A DNA stretch of 64,000 bases from assembly GCA_001599755.1 (NCBI GenBank), contig BCHX01000006.1, positions 310,001 to 374,000 on the forward strand, in the 5' to 3' direction. The DNA is from Gliomastix tumulicola (taxonomy: Eukaryota; Ascomycota; Sordariomycetes; Hypocreales; Bionectriaceae). Under the pieces are notes generated by a model, which saw nothing but the letters and a program-made list of their open reading frames with translations, was not told where the DNA came from and did not search any database. Every line of letters starts with the position of its first letter. The stretch's first letter is position 1. Both the position numbers and the translations under genes were made by a program. Shown piece after piece: positions 11,701 to 20,960 of the stretch.

Positions 11701-13761
11701 CAGTTCGGGCGGCCCAGCCGGCTTATCCAAGGAAAACTGAGCATGGCCCTAGTCTATGACAAGGCGGGCCGCATGGTTGATAAAGTAGCGCAAGCCGAAG
11801 ACAGCACCATCGGCCTCACCACTCGCTTCGAATACGACGATTTCGGCCGCGAAGTCCAGCGCACAGTGCACAAAGGACAATCACTGGTGTATCGACTGAG
11901 CCAAAGCTATGAAAAGAGAAGCTTGGTTTCCAAACGCATCCTTGAGGGCGGTGATGGTGGCTTCCTTCGCATGGAGAACTTCCAGTATGACAGCCAGAAC
12001 CACATGGTCGGCTACCTATGCGAGGGGAGTGAGCCCCCAGTTGATGAGAAAGATAACGGCATTCGTTCCCAGTCTTACACTTACGACAACTATGATAACA
12101 TCGCCGAATGCTGCACCGTGTTTGAAGGCGGCAGCAGAAATGTGGCTCGGTATTTCTACCGGAATGCAGAAGACCCAACGCAACTTACTCAGATCGCCAA
12201 CACCCACGCCGATTACCCGTCGCAAGTTAATCTTGAGTACGATGCGAATGGCTGTCTGACACGCGACGAAAAGGGTCAGATCCTGGAGTATGATAGCATG
12301 AGTCGTCTACGGACCGTGCGCGATGCTGACCGGCGGCTTGTGTGTCGATATACCTATGACGCGGACGACAAGCTTGTTCGCCAGAGCACGCCAGGCAAGC
12401 CGGACCGCCGCTTCTACTACCGAGGAGACACTCTCATTGCCGAGTCTGAGGGAGACAAGAAGACTAGCTATGCCTTTGACGGGCGGGCGTACTGGGGTTC
12501 GACCAGCAAGGATAGCCAGGACAAGGGCCAAAACGCCCAACTCTGGGCATCGGACAGCCAGTCGTCGATCCTGGCGTATCTCGATGCAAAGGACCCCCAC
12601 ACCATACAGCGTCAGAAGTACACCCCATACGGCTACAGTGCAGGAGGAGGCTGCCCGATAGGCTTCAACGGCCAGCGACGGGACGATACAGGCTGGTATC
12701 ACCTGGGCAACGGATACCGCGTCTACAACCCTGCACTGATGCGCTTCCACTCGCCAGACGGCCTTGCCCCGTTCGCCTCGGGGGAAGTGAATGCGTATGC
12801 GTACTGTCTGGGCGATCCGGTCAACCGCATCGATCCCAGCGGGCACTTCAGCATCTTCGGGATCAAGTTCTCCTGGAGAGACGTGGCCATCATGGGGGTC
12901 GGCCTCGGCGTGGGCATCGTGGCGGGAGTTCTCACTGGCGGCGCGGGGTTTGCCATCGCGGCTGGTATAGCCATTGCGGCCGGCGTTGCGTCTGACGTGA
13001 CGACGGGGATCGTCTACGATCTCGCGAGCGGCAAGTCCCCAACGTGGGAGAGCGTTGGGATGGATGCCCTCACAGGGCTCGTCGGTGGTGTTGTGGGCGA
13101 GGGCGTGGGCAGGCTTCTCGCCGTGGGCGTCAAATCGGCTGTCCGAGGCGTAGGAAAGGCGTTCAGCTGTCGAGCAACGCGTGCCCTCCCGAAGGCGGCA
13201 GCGGCGGCGGCGGGAGAACGGCGCATGACACGTGCTATGCCAAGCCTGGCTGCTCACAACATCGAGGGGCCAATCCTAGGGTCGACGACGAAAGAGAGGT
13301 CTGTGATCACGTTTTTCGACAATCTGAACAACACCCCCGGCCACCAGGGCATCATAACCCATGGAGAGCCGGGAGGCCGACTCATGGTCCAGCACGCCAC
13401 CAGTGGGGAGATGTTTATGGCACGGGCATCCATCGCCGGTCGAGATTTCGGCAGACGCCTCGCCGCGTTGAGGAGAGCGAACCCTGCTCTGCACAACGTG
13501 CCTCAAGGTGAACTCACGCTATTCGCGTGTTTCGGTGCGGAATCCGGATCTGGCCAGGCGGTTGCCAACGCGTTGAACAGAGACGTGAGGTGCTTTTACG
13601 GCGTCGTGGCCCCTTCAGCGGAAACGCCCATGGACAGGGTGATTCGCGGGCTCGAGACGCCAGGCGGGATTCAGCGGTTCTATGGCCATCTGAGAAACAC
13701 CATTCGACGGCCGATGATCATGGAATGGGAGGACGTGACTATTCCAATGGAGATTGGGTAA
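8755..13761 (+). CDS. Rhs/YD-repeat protein, TccC/polymorphic-toxin-like, with variable C-terminal domain
   Basis: Intronless, 1668 aa. The start at 8755 (MASQLYSQGF) follows an AT-rich leader; an in-frame ATG at 8704 is less likely. The first about 1280 residues are YD/Rhs repeats (YDALGRLAAS, YDGLGRRVKEQDGAGLTKEY, FDALDRVV). They lead into the conserved Rhs core (YTPYGYSAGG, GFNGQRRDDTGWYHLGNGYR, NAYAYCLGDPVNRIDPSGH) that ends at residue 1364. In bacteria this shell encloses a variable C-terminal toxin. Here the last 304 residues begin with a Gly/Ala-rich hydrophobic stretch (about 1370-1425). They end in a domain with ITHGEPGG (His1536) and LFACFGAE (Cys1592), which resembles the His-Cys dyad of clan CD cysteine peptidases. 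There is no signal peptide. Bacterial origin by transfer is inferred from the family and lack of introns. The frame is intact. Confidence 0.88.
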   Translation: MASQLYSQGFGFGSFVQGGVDPRTGQYTCTIGLYEAPAEARNCPALNLSLSYSPLKSQDIGLGQGWALNLSRYQHREPPSHKTLHLSTGERFQLTETAHVLAVNDQKLKSFRFQRDADGNYQAILKSGQIEYLTNANNSYNSTVPFKLCAPNGRSLQLDWKQHGEEPRLHKIMDGSQCLLEIRYADSKVEVERAPGTSEACTFTLVLRNRRLMELRLPREKDSVPSWKFEYETLSQVTCLSRVSTPVGLVEEVRYKRDGHRLPVGAPYKTIPYAISHVVRPGSQQPPIRTSYAFSDRNFLAYNAGYSWNDGQDNLYRARDDYEYSSTVTVEGGQRLTYTYNKFHLVVSTDQQRGTKRVTQSITYHALKNAAFKDQPAQYQLPKETRTTYLDTNTGKSRTESTLHDFDEWGNPTRDVLPNNIVTTRLYYDAGGEEGAGVNEMLCPADPHGFRRYLKSEEVIPDPSRPQAPTRTTRYTYCKFPTAIDGLTDYFVAAQRAEILADGQSFSHVDYTYLKKPAERDHGRLERQSTSLHGQVSIEKSWLYTYSASSSLFTTLTRDKAYDGLVTESEDTYSLFSGLVLNCTAPGGVQTRFQYDALGRLAASTASPGTPYEAVRRQEYSLLKDEAGQCLTVTDAKHVATRYVTDGLGRMRRVERQDDQGRGIEDGSISSKPFRLVRERNYNAVGLVTEEVEVDWLRSDNGPVTRQRKSRHFEYDDWGKVCRTKHDSGLVILSITNPIDLTHTTGIEGEGQTQTHFDLVGAPLRTTLLMRDGTPYSETKHTYDGLGRRVKEQDGAGLTKEYRFDALDRVVANVLPNNRETKLDYSKRSADALPVSMSMQDLTLAEQSFDGLGRTTKVVHGGRTTRQIFQGVEPAPRQIITPQGGRQEMAYDSALERSLTMLKSVDEHNVYEHDQQTAALLRSQNGHTRKESTYSPSGLLEREDIKAQGQDTSLFSASTYSMAGKLQCYTDVYGQQHEIHYDQFGRPSRLIQGKLSMALVYDKAGRMVDKVAQAEDSTIGLTTRFEYDDFGREVQRTVHKGQSLVYRLSQSYEKRSLVSKRILEGGDGGFLRMENFQYDSQNHMVGYLCEGSEPPVDEKDNGIRSQSYTYDNYDNIAECCTVFEGGSRNVARYFYRNAEDPTQLTQIANTHADYPSQVNLEYDANGCLTRDEKGQILEYDSMSRLRTVRDADRRLVCRYTYDADDKLVRQSTPGKPDRRFYYRGDTLIAESEGDKKTSYAFDGRAYWGSTSKDSQDKGQNAQLWASDSQSSILAYLDAKDPHTIQRQKYTPYGYSAGGGCPIGFNGQRRDDTGWYHLGNGYRVYNPALMRFHSPDGLAPFASGEVNAYAYCLGDPVNRIDPSGHFSIFGIKFSWRDVAIMGVGLGVGIVAGVLTGGAGFAIAAGIAIAAGVASDVTTGIVYDLASGKSPTWESVGMDALTGLVGGVVGEGVGRLLAVGVKSAVRGVGKAFSCRATRALPKAAAAAAGERRMTRAMPSLAAHNIEGPILGSTTKERSVITFFDNLNNTPGHQGIITHGEPGGRLMVQHATSGEMFMARASIAGRDFGRRLAALRRANPALHNVPQGELTLFACFGAESGSGQAVANALNRDVRCFYGVVAPSAETPMDRVIRGLETPGGIQRFYGHLRNTIRRPMIMEWEDVTIPMEIG

Positions 13762-13785
13762 TATTATGTCATTATAGTGTCTACG

Positions 13786-14515
13786 TCACATCACACGTGT
13801 AGGAAGAGAATCCGCCGAGACATCCTCTCGTAAGGACAGGTCCCTGAGCATCGTCCAGTCCTTGCATTCTCTCTCCCCCATGCCGTTTATGAACTCCTCC
13901 CCAGACGGCTTCATCTTCGGCGGTTCAATAGTGCCATCCGCATTGCATAAGATAGTCTTTGACCTGTCAGCGATTTGATCATATTCTGCAAGCCGGGCAA
14001 GCTCTCACCTGTCGCAAGTAGTCGAAACAGTGCAGCCAATGGTGTGACTCTAGATGACTGTGGGTAGCATCATTCCGACTATTGCTATGGCCCACGTTTG
14101 TGTCATCGTGCTCCATCGCAGATCCTCCGTCGACCTGACTCTGCAGATCCTGTACGGCGCTCCTGATCATTTGCAGGCAGTGAAGCTGATGGTACATCGA
14201 GATGCCGTAATCATGTCTCGACTGGTCATTTCCTTTTGCTTCGATATAACCGCCGTTCGGTGGGAAGAGGCCGTCCCAAAAATGGTCATACGTATGGCTG
14301 AGGTCCTTGTACTCGGCGTGCTCGCGGAATGCTACGCTGGTCGTTTTCTGGGAGCTATCGGTCGCTCTGCAGTCGCTGGTGGGATATTGTAGAACAGAAA
14401 TGATGGGAGTGTGATACCAAAAGAGAGCTGCGAGTGCAGAGGTGATTGTGACTGCCAGCACTCCCAACCAGGCACCTCTCATCGTGGATCTCTGAAGAAA
14501 TTTGCCTTCCACCAT
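13786..14515 (-). CDS. UstYa-family (DUF3328) oxidase 1
   Basis: Model complement(join(13786..13956, 14009..14515)), 225 aa. There is an N-terminal membrane anchor (about residues 13-34), then the two family motifs HQLHC (109-113) and HWLHC (159-163). Removing the 52-nt intron joins HCFDYLRQ to TILCNADGTIEPPK, exactly the family pattern, and adds the conserved ERECKDW near the end. UstYa proteins carry out oxidative cyclisation or desaturation of ribosomal-peptide cores such as ustiloxin and asperipin, probably at secretory-pathway membranes. The gene lies next to the repeat precursor at 15303-15849 and points the same way. Its stop lies 24 bp from that of the convergent Rhs gene. The acceptor (CAAAG) is slightly unusual; the frame and motif support it. 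Confidence 0.85.
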
Positions 14516-15302
14516 GATGGAGTGTGTAGCTAGACAGTTCTAGTACAATAAATAGAAATGTGATGCGTTTCAAATGTCACAGTGCCATCTCACTAAAGGC
14601 CTCGGAAAGAAAGGGGCATGAGAACCTGAGAGGAGGGAGGACGAGAGGAAGATGTGGCAGGAGTCAGCCGGTACACTGCTGGAGCTGGCAAAATCATTAT
14701 TGGTTATTGCATGCCGGACCCTGCCGACGCAATGCATCCGTAAGTAAGTCTCGGACCTAATTACATGCACATATTAGGAAGGTGTGAGTAGCCTCCCGCT
14801 GGTGGAAAGCTACATCTTGGGTGGGTTCGACATGCATTCCTTCAACCTCCCAATATGCACCCCTTCAATGGATGGTCCGCTTTCCGCTAACGATTGTGAC
14901 CACTCAAATGCGACGGAGTACGATTTCGGATTCGTGATGATGGTAAATAATGATGTCTGATGCGTGTGTGTTGGGAGATGGCATTTTTACGTCTCCGTTA
15001 CCTTGGACAGCTTGTAATCTTACCATGAGAGCTTGCCATGACCTAAAAGATATGTGTGGGTAGGAATTCTCTCGGTCGATATCTCAATTGCATTTCAAGT
15101 GACAGAGTCATCGTGTACCAGCTCAACCGAGTCTCAACTCTCAGTTTTTACTACCAAGCTATCCTACTAATCCCCTATCGCATAGCTACCGCTGTCTCCT
15201 TGCGCTCTTTGAGATGTCAAGCTACCAAATATGAATGAGGTGCCATTTCTTCCTACTCAGTCTACAACTTAACGGTTCTGATAACCGTTGTCCTCGTATT
15301 GC
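14516..15302. other. Intergenic, upstream of UstYa 1
   Basis: 787 bp between the precursor's stop and the UstYa 1 start. No coding region is recognisable. It presumably holds the UstYa 1 promoter and the precursor 3' UTR. Confidence 0.45.
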
Positions 15303-15849
15303 TTAATCAACGTAGCCCTTGTACTTCTCAGCAGCATCAGGGGGCACCTCAGCTTCAAGCTCATCCCGCTTATCGACATAGCCCTTGTACTTCTCAGCAG
15401 CGTCAGGAGGGACCTCCAGAGCGAGGTCATCACGCTTGTCGACATATCCCTTGTACTTCTCGGCGGCATCGGGGGGAACCTCGAGAGCAGAGTCGTCACG
15501 CCTGTCAACGTAGCCCTTGTACTTCTCCGCCGCATCAGGAGGCACCTCAAGGGCAAGGTCGTCGCGCTTATCGACATAACCCTTGTACTTCTCCGCAGCG
15601 TCGGGGGGGACCTCTAGGTTGAGATCATCGCGTCTGTCGACGTAGCCCTTGTACTTCTCAGCGGCGTCCGGGTTCTCGATCTCAAACTCGGTGCCCTCAA
15701 CGACATCGCGAGTAGCGACTGGGTAGCGACTGTCAGCTTCGGATGGTCACAGAGGAAGTGAAGGTCCCCTTACCTCCACGGCCGGTGAGGGGAGCAGCAG
15801 CAGCAATGCCGGCAAGGCCCAGCACCAGATGGGTGGCAGAGAAACGCAT
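15303..15849 (-). CDS. Dikaritin-type RiPP precursor with six identical core repeats
   Basis: Model complement(join(15303..15718, 15774..15849)), 163 aa. Exon 1 encodes a signal peptide (MRFSATHLVLGLAGIAAAAP). A 55-nt intron follows (GTAAGG; acceptor CTACCCAG). The mature part has six copies of DAAEKYKGYVD. Copies 1 to 5 are each followed by a dibasic site (RR or KR) and an acidic spacer such as DDLALEVPP; the sixth ends at the stop codon. In ustiloxin, phomopsin, asperipin and epichloecyclin precursors, Kex2-type cleavage at such sites frees repeated cores that UstYa enzymes then cyclise. Four UstYa genes surround this one. The core probably includes YKGYVD; its exact ends are inferred. I know no described product with this core. 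The repeats differ at synonymous positions but not in the 11-residue segment. Confidence 0.9.
15306..15668 (-). repeat. 66-nt coding tandem repeat (5.5 units) inside the RiPP precursor
   Basis: The string gtacttctc (+ strand) recurs at 15321, 15387, 15453, 15519, 15585 and 15651, an exact 66-bp spacing (22 codons). Third-codon positions vary between copies while the DAAEKYKGYVD segment does not, which indicates selection on the peptide. Confidence 0.95.
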
Positions 15850-17137
15850 GTTGTTGATTGGAGGGAGGGTATGAGTGGAAGGGTTTATGGATGAGACTCC
15901 CAAGGATGCTTAAGTTTGAATATTGATAGCTCTATACAATAACATGGGAGTACGAGCTTTAATATACTTCACTCCAGCCTTGGCAGGCATCAAGTCGCTC
16001 CGCGACCACCGCAAGCTCTCAGTTTGCGACGGTCATCCGTGGCTGGCATTCCACTTGCAACACTTGCACTCTTCTCTGCTGCTTCCGGGTCCAACTTTTT
16101 CCGACATTCCTCATCCATTCCACGGCTTCACATTCAATGAAGGTAGCTCGGAGTGAAGTGCTCCTATGATGCGGGAGTCTGGGGATGAACGGCATAGCAT
16201 TGCTCCGAGATGACCTATTTCAGCATGCAGCAAGTCTAGAACGTGTCGTGTGCCTCTGACCCAAGCACTTACTCCCATGCTGCTGTTGCTCTCTAATCCG
16301 AGAATGATGCAATACACCACGAGAATTCGTTTGCTTGGGACCTCAAGCCGTCTCTTCCGTACGGACACCGTCTCCGCTAAGGTCTAAACAGGCAGTTGAA
16401 ATGGTCTATGTTCGCCTATTCGATGAGGGTGTCGATTGGGCCGTGTGGTAGTGGAGTTGCCATGCAATGCAGGACTCAGCCCTAGGATTCTCCATCTCTG
16501 AAGCAGTCTCAAAATAGTAATCCGTCTATCCCCATGTGGATCAACACGCGTACCACCGTAAGCGCATGGCGGCACGAAGCACATCATGGAGGACAGCTTA
16601 GACACGCTTCTTTTAACCTTGAAGTGAAAGAAATCGCTAGCGAACGCCACAGTAAGCTAATGCAACGACGCGTGAAATAACAGCACATAGCAGCCCGTGC
16701 CGTGTCTGCTGCCATTCGTCTTCCTCCTCAGGCCCTTACTACCTTCCTTATGCGGTCTTCAGGCCGACCTCGGTGGTCTTTCATGTCCGACAACGTGCAG
16801 ATGTAAGCGCATATTGATTTACGACGTGGCAGGATTCAGAAGCTTCCCCGTGCGGCTGAGTTGCACCTGTGATCTGCCATGTATCATGCAATCCTCTTCA
16901 GCGTCTGAAGGTCTGAAGGGCTACGTATGTTGAAGTTAGTCGTCCGGGTCATGAGGGCCACGCGAGCATAGGGCTTAAGTTCCTACTAGAAGCTGTTGAC
17001 GATGTTGAGGCTGGATCTACTCATGCATAATAATCGGTAGATATTCCTAGCTACCCTAGGAATAACGCAACTACCAGTAGACATATCAAACAAACAGGGA
17101 ACAGTGTACTATATCGCGACGGCCATGTCATCCCCTA
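15850..17137. other. Intergenic, precursor promoter side; no gene seen
   Basis: 1288 bp between the precursor start and the UstYa 2 stop. Frames of 77-88 codons exist on both strands but have no recognisable domain. The part next to 15849 presumably carries the precursor promoter. Confidence 0.45.
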
Positions 17138-18234
17138 TCATGTTGCCTGGGACGCATTGAGATACGTAGACTCTATAACGCCTGCAATCGTGTTAGACCA
17201 CATTAATCTCTCTCGAGAAATATGCAGTAATTGCTTACCTAGTGTTGGATTCTCCAAGATAGCACCATGCGTTCTTGATGGCTGGTTACCTTTGGCAAAG
17301 GTATAGATAGGATCCCATTTCCTGCATTCTCGATCAGACACTGGCGTCATCACCGGATACTGCGAGCCATCAGTCCATTCGTATGTGCGTGGGGTGATAT
17401 CCGCATGACACATGATGATTATCCGCAAGTTGTCGATGCAGTGGTCTATACGCAATGTTAGTGCGTACTGATGTGATGTGGTGAGGTGATGGGGACACTT
17501 GCACACGTGGACGTCTTTGTCCCTTCCAGTCTCTCGAATGTAGTAGTCTGGAAATGCGTATTCTCGGACATGATTCTGCTCGAAGATCATATCAGCATGG
17601 TGATTCAACCATATGTGTGCTTGGGTTTGGCTCCAGACTGACAAGACAGTGTAGCTGGTGCATCACGCCCAGGCCTGAAAGATAACCCGAACCATCGCGG
17701 AGGGGAACAGATGACTTGTCAATTTTGATCAGATCGTCCTCTTGCACCACGAGATTGTCGTCTGGTCAAGAATTAGCTACCATATTTGATGGAACCTTCA
17801 TCTCCAAAACTTACATCTCAACAAAGCCAGCCACGCGGCATCAGCTTCCCTGCTTGGTGGGCTTGCAAAGATGTTCTGTTCCGAGTCGTCGACGGTTCTC
17901 ACTTCGTATTCCACTGCCTTCCTAGCAGGCGCTTTGGGCATTTTTAGCACTCCAAAGACATAAAGGGGTCATATTTTGGAAACATACAATGGATGAGGCC
18001 AGCTTCATGCCGGTGGCGGATCATATCCTGAATGGCGTATATGAAGCCTCCCGCGTATACAAGAAAAAGGCCAACATGGGCAACCAATGATAAACTAAAT
18101 GATTTGATTGTCCATGACCGATTCACAAAACTTGGGCGGTCTTGTTTGCTCATGATGTTCTTGTTAGCTTCACGTTCTTTCACCCAGGAGGACTTGGGCT
18201 CACCTCTGCGTCTCAACGTCGTGAGGTAACCCAT
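17138..18234 (-). CDS. UstYa-family (DUF3328) oxidase 2
   Basis: Six-exon model complement(join(17138..17181, 17239..17445, 17503..17575, 17643..17761, 17815..17931, 17988..18234)), 268 aa. A membrane segment lies at about residues 46-68. It is followed by the SPARKAVEYEVR block typical of the family, motif 1 HQLHC (in GVMHQLHCLNHVREYAFPDY) and motif 2 HVYHC (in HVYHCIDNLRIIIMCHADIT). The end is ENPTLGVIES. Motif 2 is only restored if the intron at 17446-17502 uses a GC donor (GCAAGT) with a CTAAC branch and TATAG acceptor. It probably modifies the peptide from the precursor about 1.3 kb away. The start at 18234 gives a slightly long N-terminus; a downstream Met at MSKQDR is possible. Confidence 0.82.
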
Positions 18235-19416
18235 AATTTCGGATGTGATGTCTTGGTGCGTTGTTCATTCAGCTGGATCGCAGGCAGCCCGTAAATCTTG
18301 TCTAGTCACATGTGACTGGAAAGGCGGCTTGCTGTCTCGTGCTGTAAATACACCTACACATTAAAGCGCTCTCCCAATGACCAAGACCAAGGTCGGTTGT
18401 CGTGACCGGCGGTGATCTGAGGACCTGCCACATTAAGAAGCCTGTTCGATACCATTAGCGATATCTGATGACCCCTAGTGATGGCTTCAGGGATGATAAG
18501 AACATTCGTATCGCAGCATGCAGTGCATCCGTCGGAGCGTGGTATCCGCAAATCACATCAAAACCTACATATTGTAAAAGCTACGTCTAGCAATAGGTAA
18601 GGGAGCTTCTATTGGTCAGAAGACAGTCAGATGCACGACTGCCAAGTGCCTGGGGAGCTTGGGTATGAAATGGTGTCTCGCAAACTCGTTACTCAATAAA
18701 GAAGGTTGGAGACTTTCCTGCTGAACCGGATCAGTCGGCATGAATAGATCTCTTCGGACATTATAAGTGTCCGTCCTCGCCACATCACGAGACACGGCAC
18801 AGAACGCCACTCGGGACACGCGTCTCAGCACCTCCGGATCCCCCACAACGGGGAAAGACGATTCAAGGGATCCTCGATCAGGGTCGTTCGCTTAGTTATA
18901 CGAGTATGGTCACTTCGGGCCGAGCCGGCGGGGCAACTCATGCATTGCTGACTCCCTGAGATCTTGGCATATATTTTTGCGGCTGGGTTGTCTCGCTACC
19001 TACCCTGCATGATTTAAAGTAGACAGCCGTATATGCACCCCAGGAATTATATTCAGGGTTGCTGGTAGCGGAATTATCGCGCGGTAGAACGAGACGCTGG
19101 TTGGTGGAATTGATTTCGAGTCCCATGTTATCAGATCGTTCCCGTGTTAGGATCATCCTGCAGCGCAAGAAGCACGACTAATGACCTACCAATTCATTTC
19201 GCCGCCTTGGCTGTCGTGTTGGGTATTCTTTAGGTAGGTGACCTGCGCATGCAAAGAACTCTCTCTATTGGCCGCTACGCCGCTCTCAATTTTCCGACAA
19301 TGGTCATCGCAATGGACTATGTACGAGATTCTCATTCAAGATTGGCTTGCATCTGTTCACATATTTCATAAAATAAGTCGCTCCTATTGTAGGCGTTGAA
19401 ACCATACTCGTGAAGT
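18235..19416. other. Gap between UstYa 2 and UstYa 3, no supported gene
   Basis: 1.2 kb. Two minus-strand frames (18616-18846 and 18938-19168, 76 codons each) could be gene remnants or small exons, but I found no family motif, no HxxHC and no convincing splice joining them. Confidence 0.35.
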
Positions 19417-20453
19417 CTATAGATTGTCTTCTTGTAGTGGCTCGACGGCGGTCGTTCCTGTAGATACAAATGAGCTTCAGCTATGTGGTGAGGGGACAAG
19501 GCGAGGAAATTGTCTCGTACCAAAAGTAGGATGCTCCAGCATCTCGTCACCAAGAGGCGGCAGCCGATGATCCTCGGCCCATTTCTGTATGCTGCTCCAG
19601 TCTCTGCACTCATGATCGATCCGAAAGTCGGGAAACGGGAGACGCCTGTTTTTACGCCATGCGTAGGTGTTCAAGGAGATATCTCCGTAGCATGTGACCG
19701 TTTGCCGAACCGTCTCGATGCACTGCCCGAAACGTCCAATCTCCTCCGATGAGTCGGTAATGTTGTAGTATGACCTGAAGGTGAATTTTCGGATGAAATT
19801 GAGGCAGTCAAGAGTGTTGAATACCTCCAAGGTAATCATGACGCGCTCTGTCACGTCGTTGAGGACTACTGAGTGCCCAGGAAGTAGCTTCGTCGGCGAT
19901 ACAGCAGAGTATTTGTCTGGTTGGAAGTGAACAAGTCAGAAGATTGTGATTTTGTCTCCAAATGTTAGGAACCAGCGCACCTTGTAAGAGATCATCCCAC
20001 GCCGTGTCGATCTCAGGTCCAGGGGGGGCGAAGAACACGCTCTCAATGTAAAGATTCGTGTCCAACGTTTGCTTGACATAGCGCACCGCAGATCTAGCAG
20101 GGCCTGATCCCATGAGAAGTCAGCAATCTAAGCAATGACGATGGAAAATGAGAGAAGGGGTAGGCTTTCGGACTGTGTATTAGGTTGGGCCCGTAAGGGT
20201 ACTTGTAGCCGTAGAAAATCAGGAGAAGAAGCCAGGTCCCTCCAAATGCAGCAATGAGAAGAGCATGGATGATTAATGCTGTAGAAAGTCGGACACCATG
20301 GTTGCCGGTCGTCCCGACGTCGCGATCCTTTTCATCACGCCAATTGACAGACTGCTTCTCTAGGAGTGTGTCGAGGGAAGAAACTTGGCTTGATTCCTCG
20401 TCTTCCCGGCTCATACTCGTATCCAAAGATGTGTAAGATGGTTTAAAGTCCAT
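19417..20453 (-). CDS. UstYa-family (DUF3328) protein 3 with degenerate HxxHC motifs
   Basis: Model complement(join(19417..19457, 19521..19916, 19981..20103, 20174..20453)), 279 aa. There is a polar N-terminus, a membrane segment (about 55-80), then SPARSAVRYVK, the PPGPEIDTAWDDLL block and the DHECRDW and EHPTFG C-terminal landmarks of the family. At motif 1 it reads EVFNTLDCLNFIRK where relatives have VFHQLHC. At motif 2 it reads RFGQCIETVRQ where relatives have HxxHC. All four motif histidines are therefore replaced, although both cysteines remain. The frame is intact, so this is a divergent or non-catalytic member, perhaps a partner of another UstYa, rather than an obvious pseudogene. It is divergent from UstYa 4. 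Confidence 0.8.
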
Positions 20454-20960
20454 TGTGAGTGCATTAGATACGCTAGAATGGAGGTCGAACGGTGCATAAG
20501 ATAGGGCAAGTTGGTGTTGTGCAGGCGAAAGAGCGCGACCAGGGGTCCAGTCCGATCTCGCTCGAATCGATGAATGCGAAGATTATGGCGCCATTGTAAT
20601 TGTGCCGGTAAGCACCAATGCAACCTCGAGCCCAGGCTGCATATGCAGGCGCTTATGACTTTGCATGCTGTCTGCAGGAAGACCCAACATTCCGCCCTCG
20701 GCTCAATCCTCCCCGCTAATGCCCTGGCGGGAAGGTAACATCACATATGCAGGCGGTCGAACCCTCAGCTTCAGCATCAGCCGCTCTGCCGCTCTGCCAA
20801 TGTCGCAATTGAGATAACGGATACATCGCAATCCTGAGAGTCTGAACGGGAACCGTAGGCTAAGCGCATTTTGTCCTCCCGCCACGAGGTGAGGCGATCA
20901 TCCCATCCTCCTCCTCATCGCCGTCACGGGCAAGCTCAGTAAAGCTTCTGCTGCCCAGCC
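20454..20960. promoter_or_regulatory. Divergent promoter region of UstYa 3 and UstYa 4
   Basis: 507 bp between the two start codons. No coding frame is supported. Shared control of the pair is inferred from the layout only. Confidence 0.4.

Noticed and set aside
15269..15622. Long repeat-bearing open frames on other frames and strand over the precursor
   Set aside because: They are shadows of the periodic coding sequence and lack a start with signal peptide.
15306..15668. Regular 66-nt repeats suggested a CRISPR-like or satellite array
   Set aside because: They are in frame, preserve one peptide and follow a signal peptide, and the organism is eukaryotic; they are coding repeats.
18938..19168. 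Small minus-strand frame as a fifth UstYa fragment
   Set aside because: No HxxHC, no membrane segment and no splice path to a family motif.
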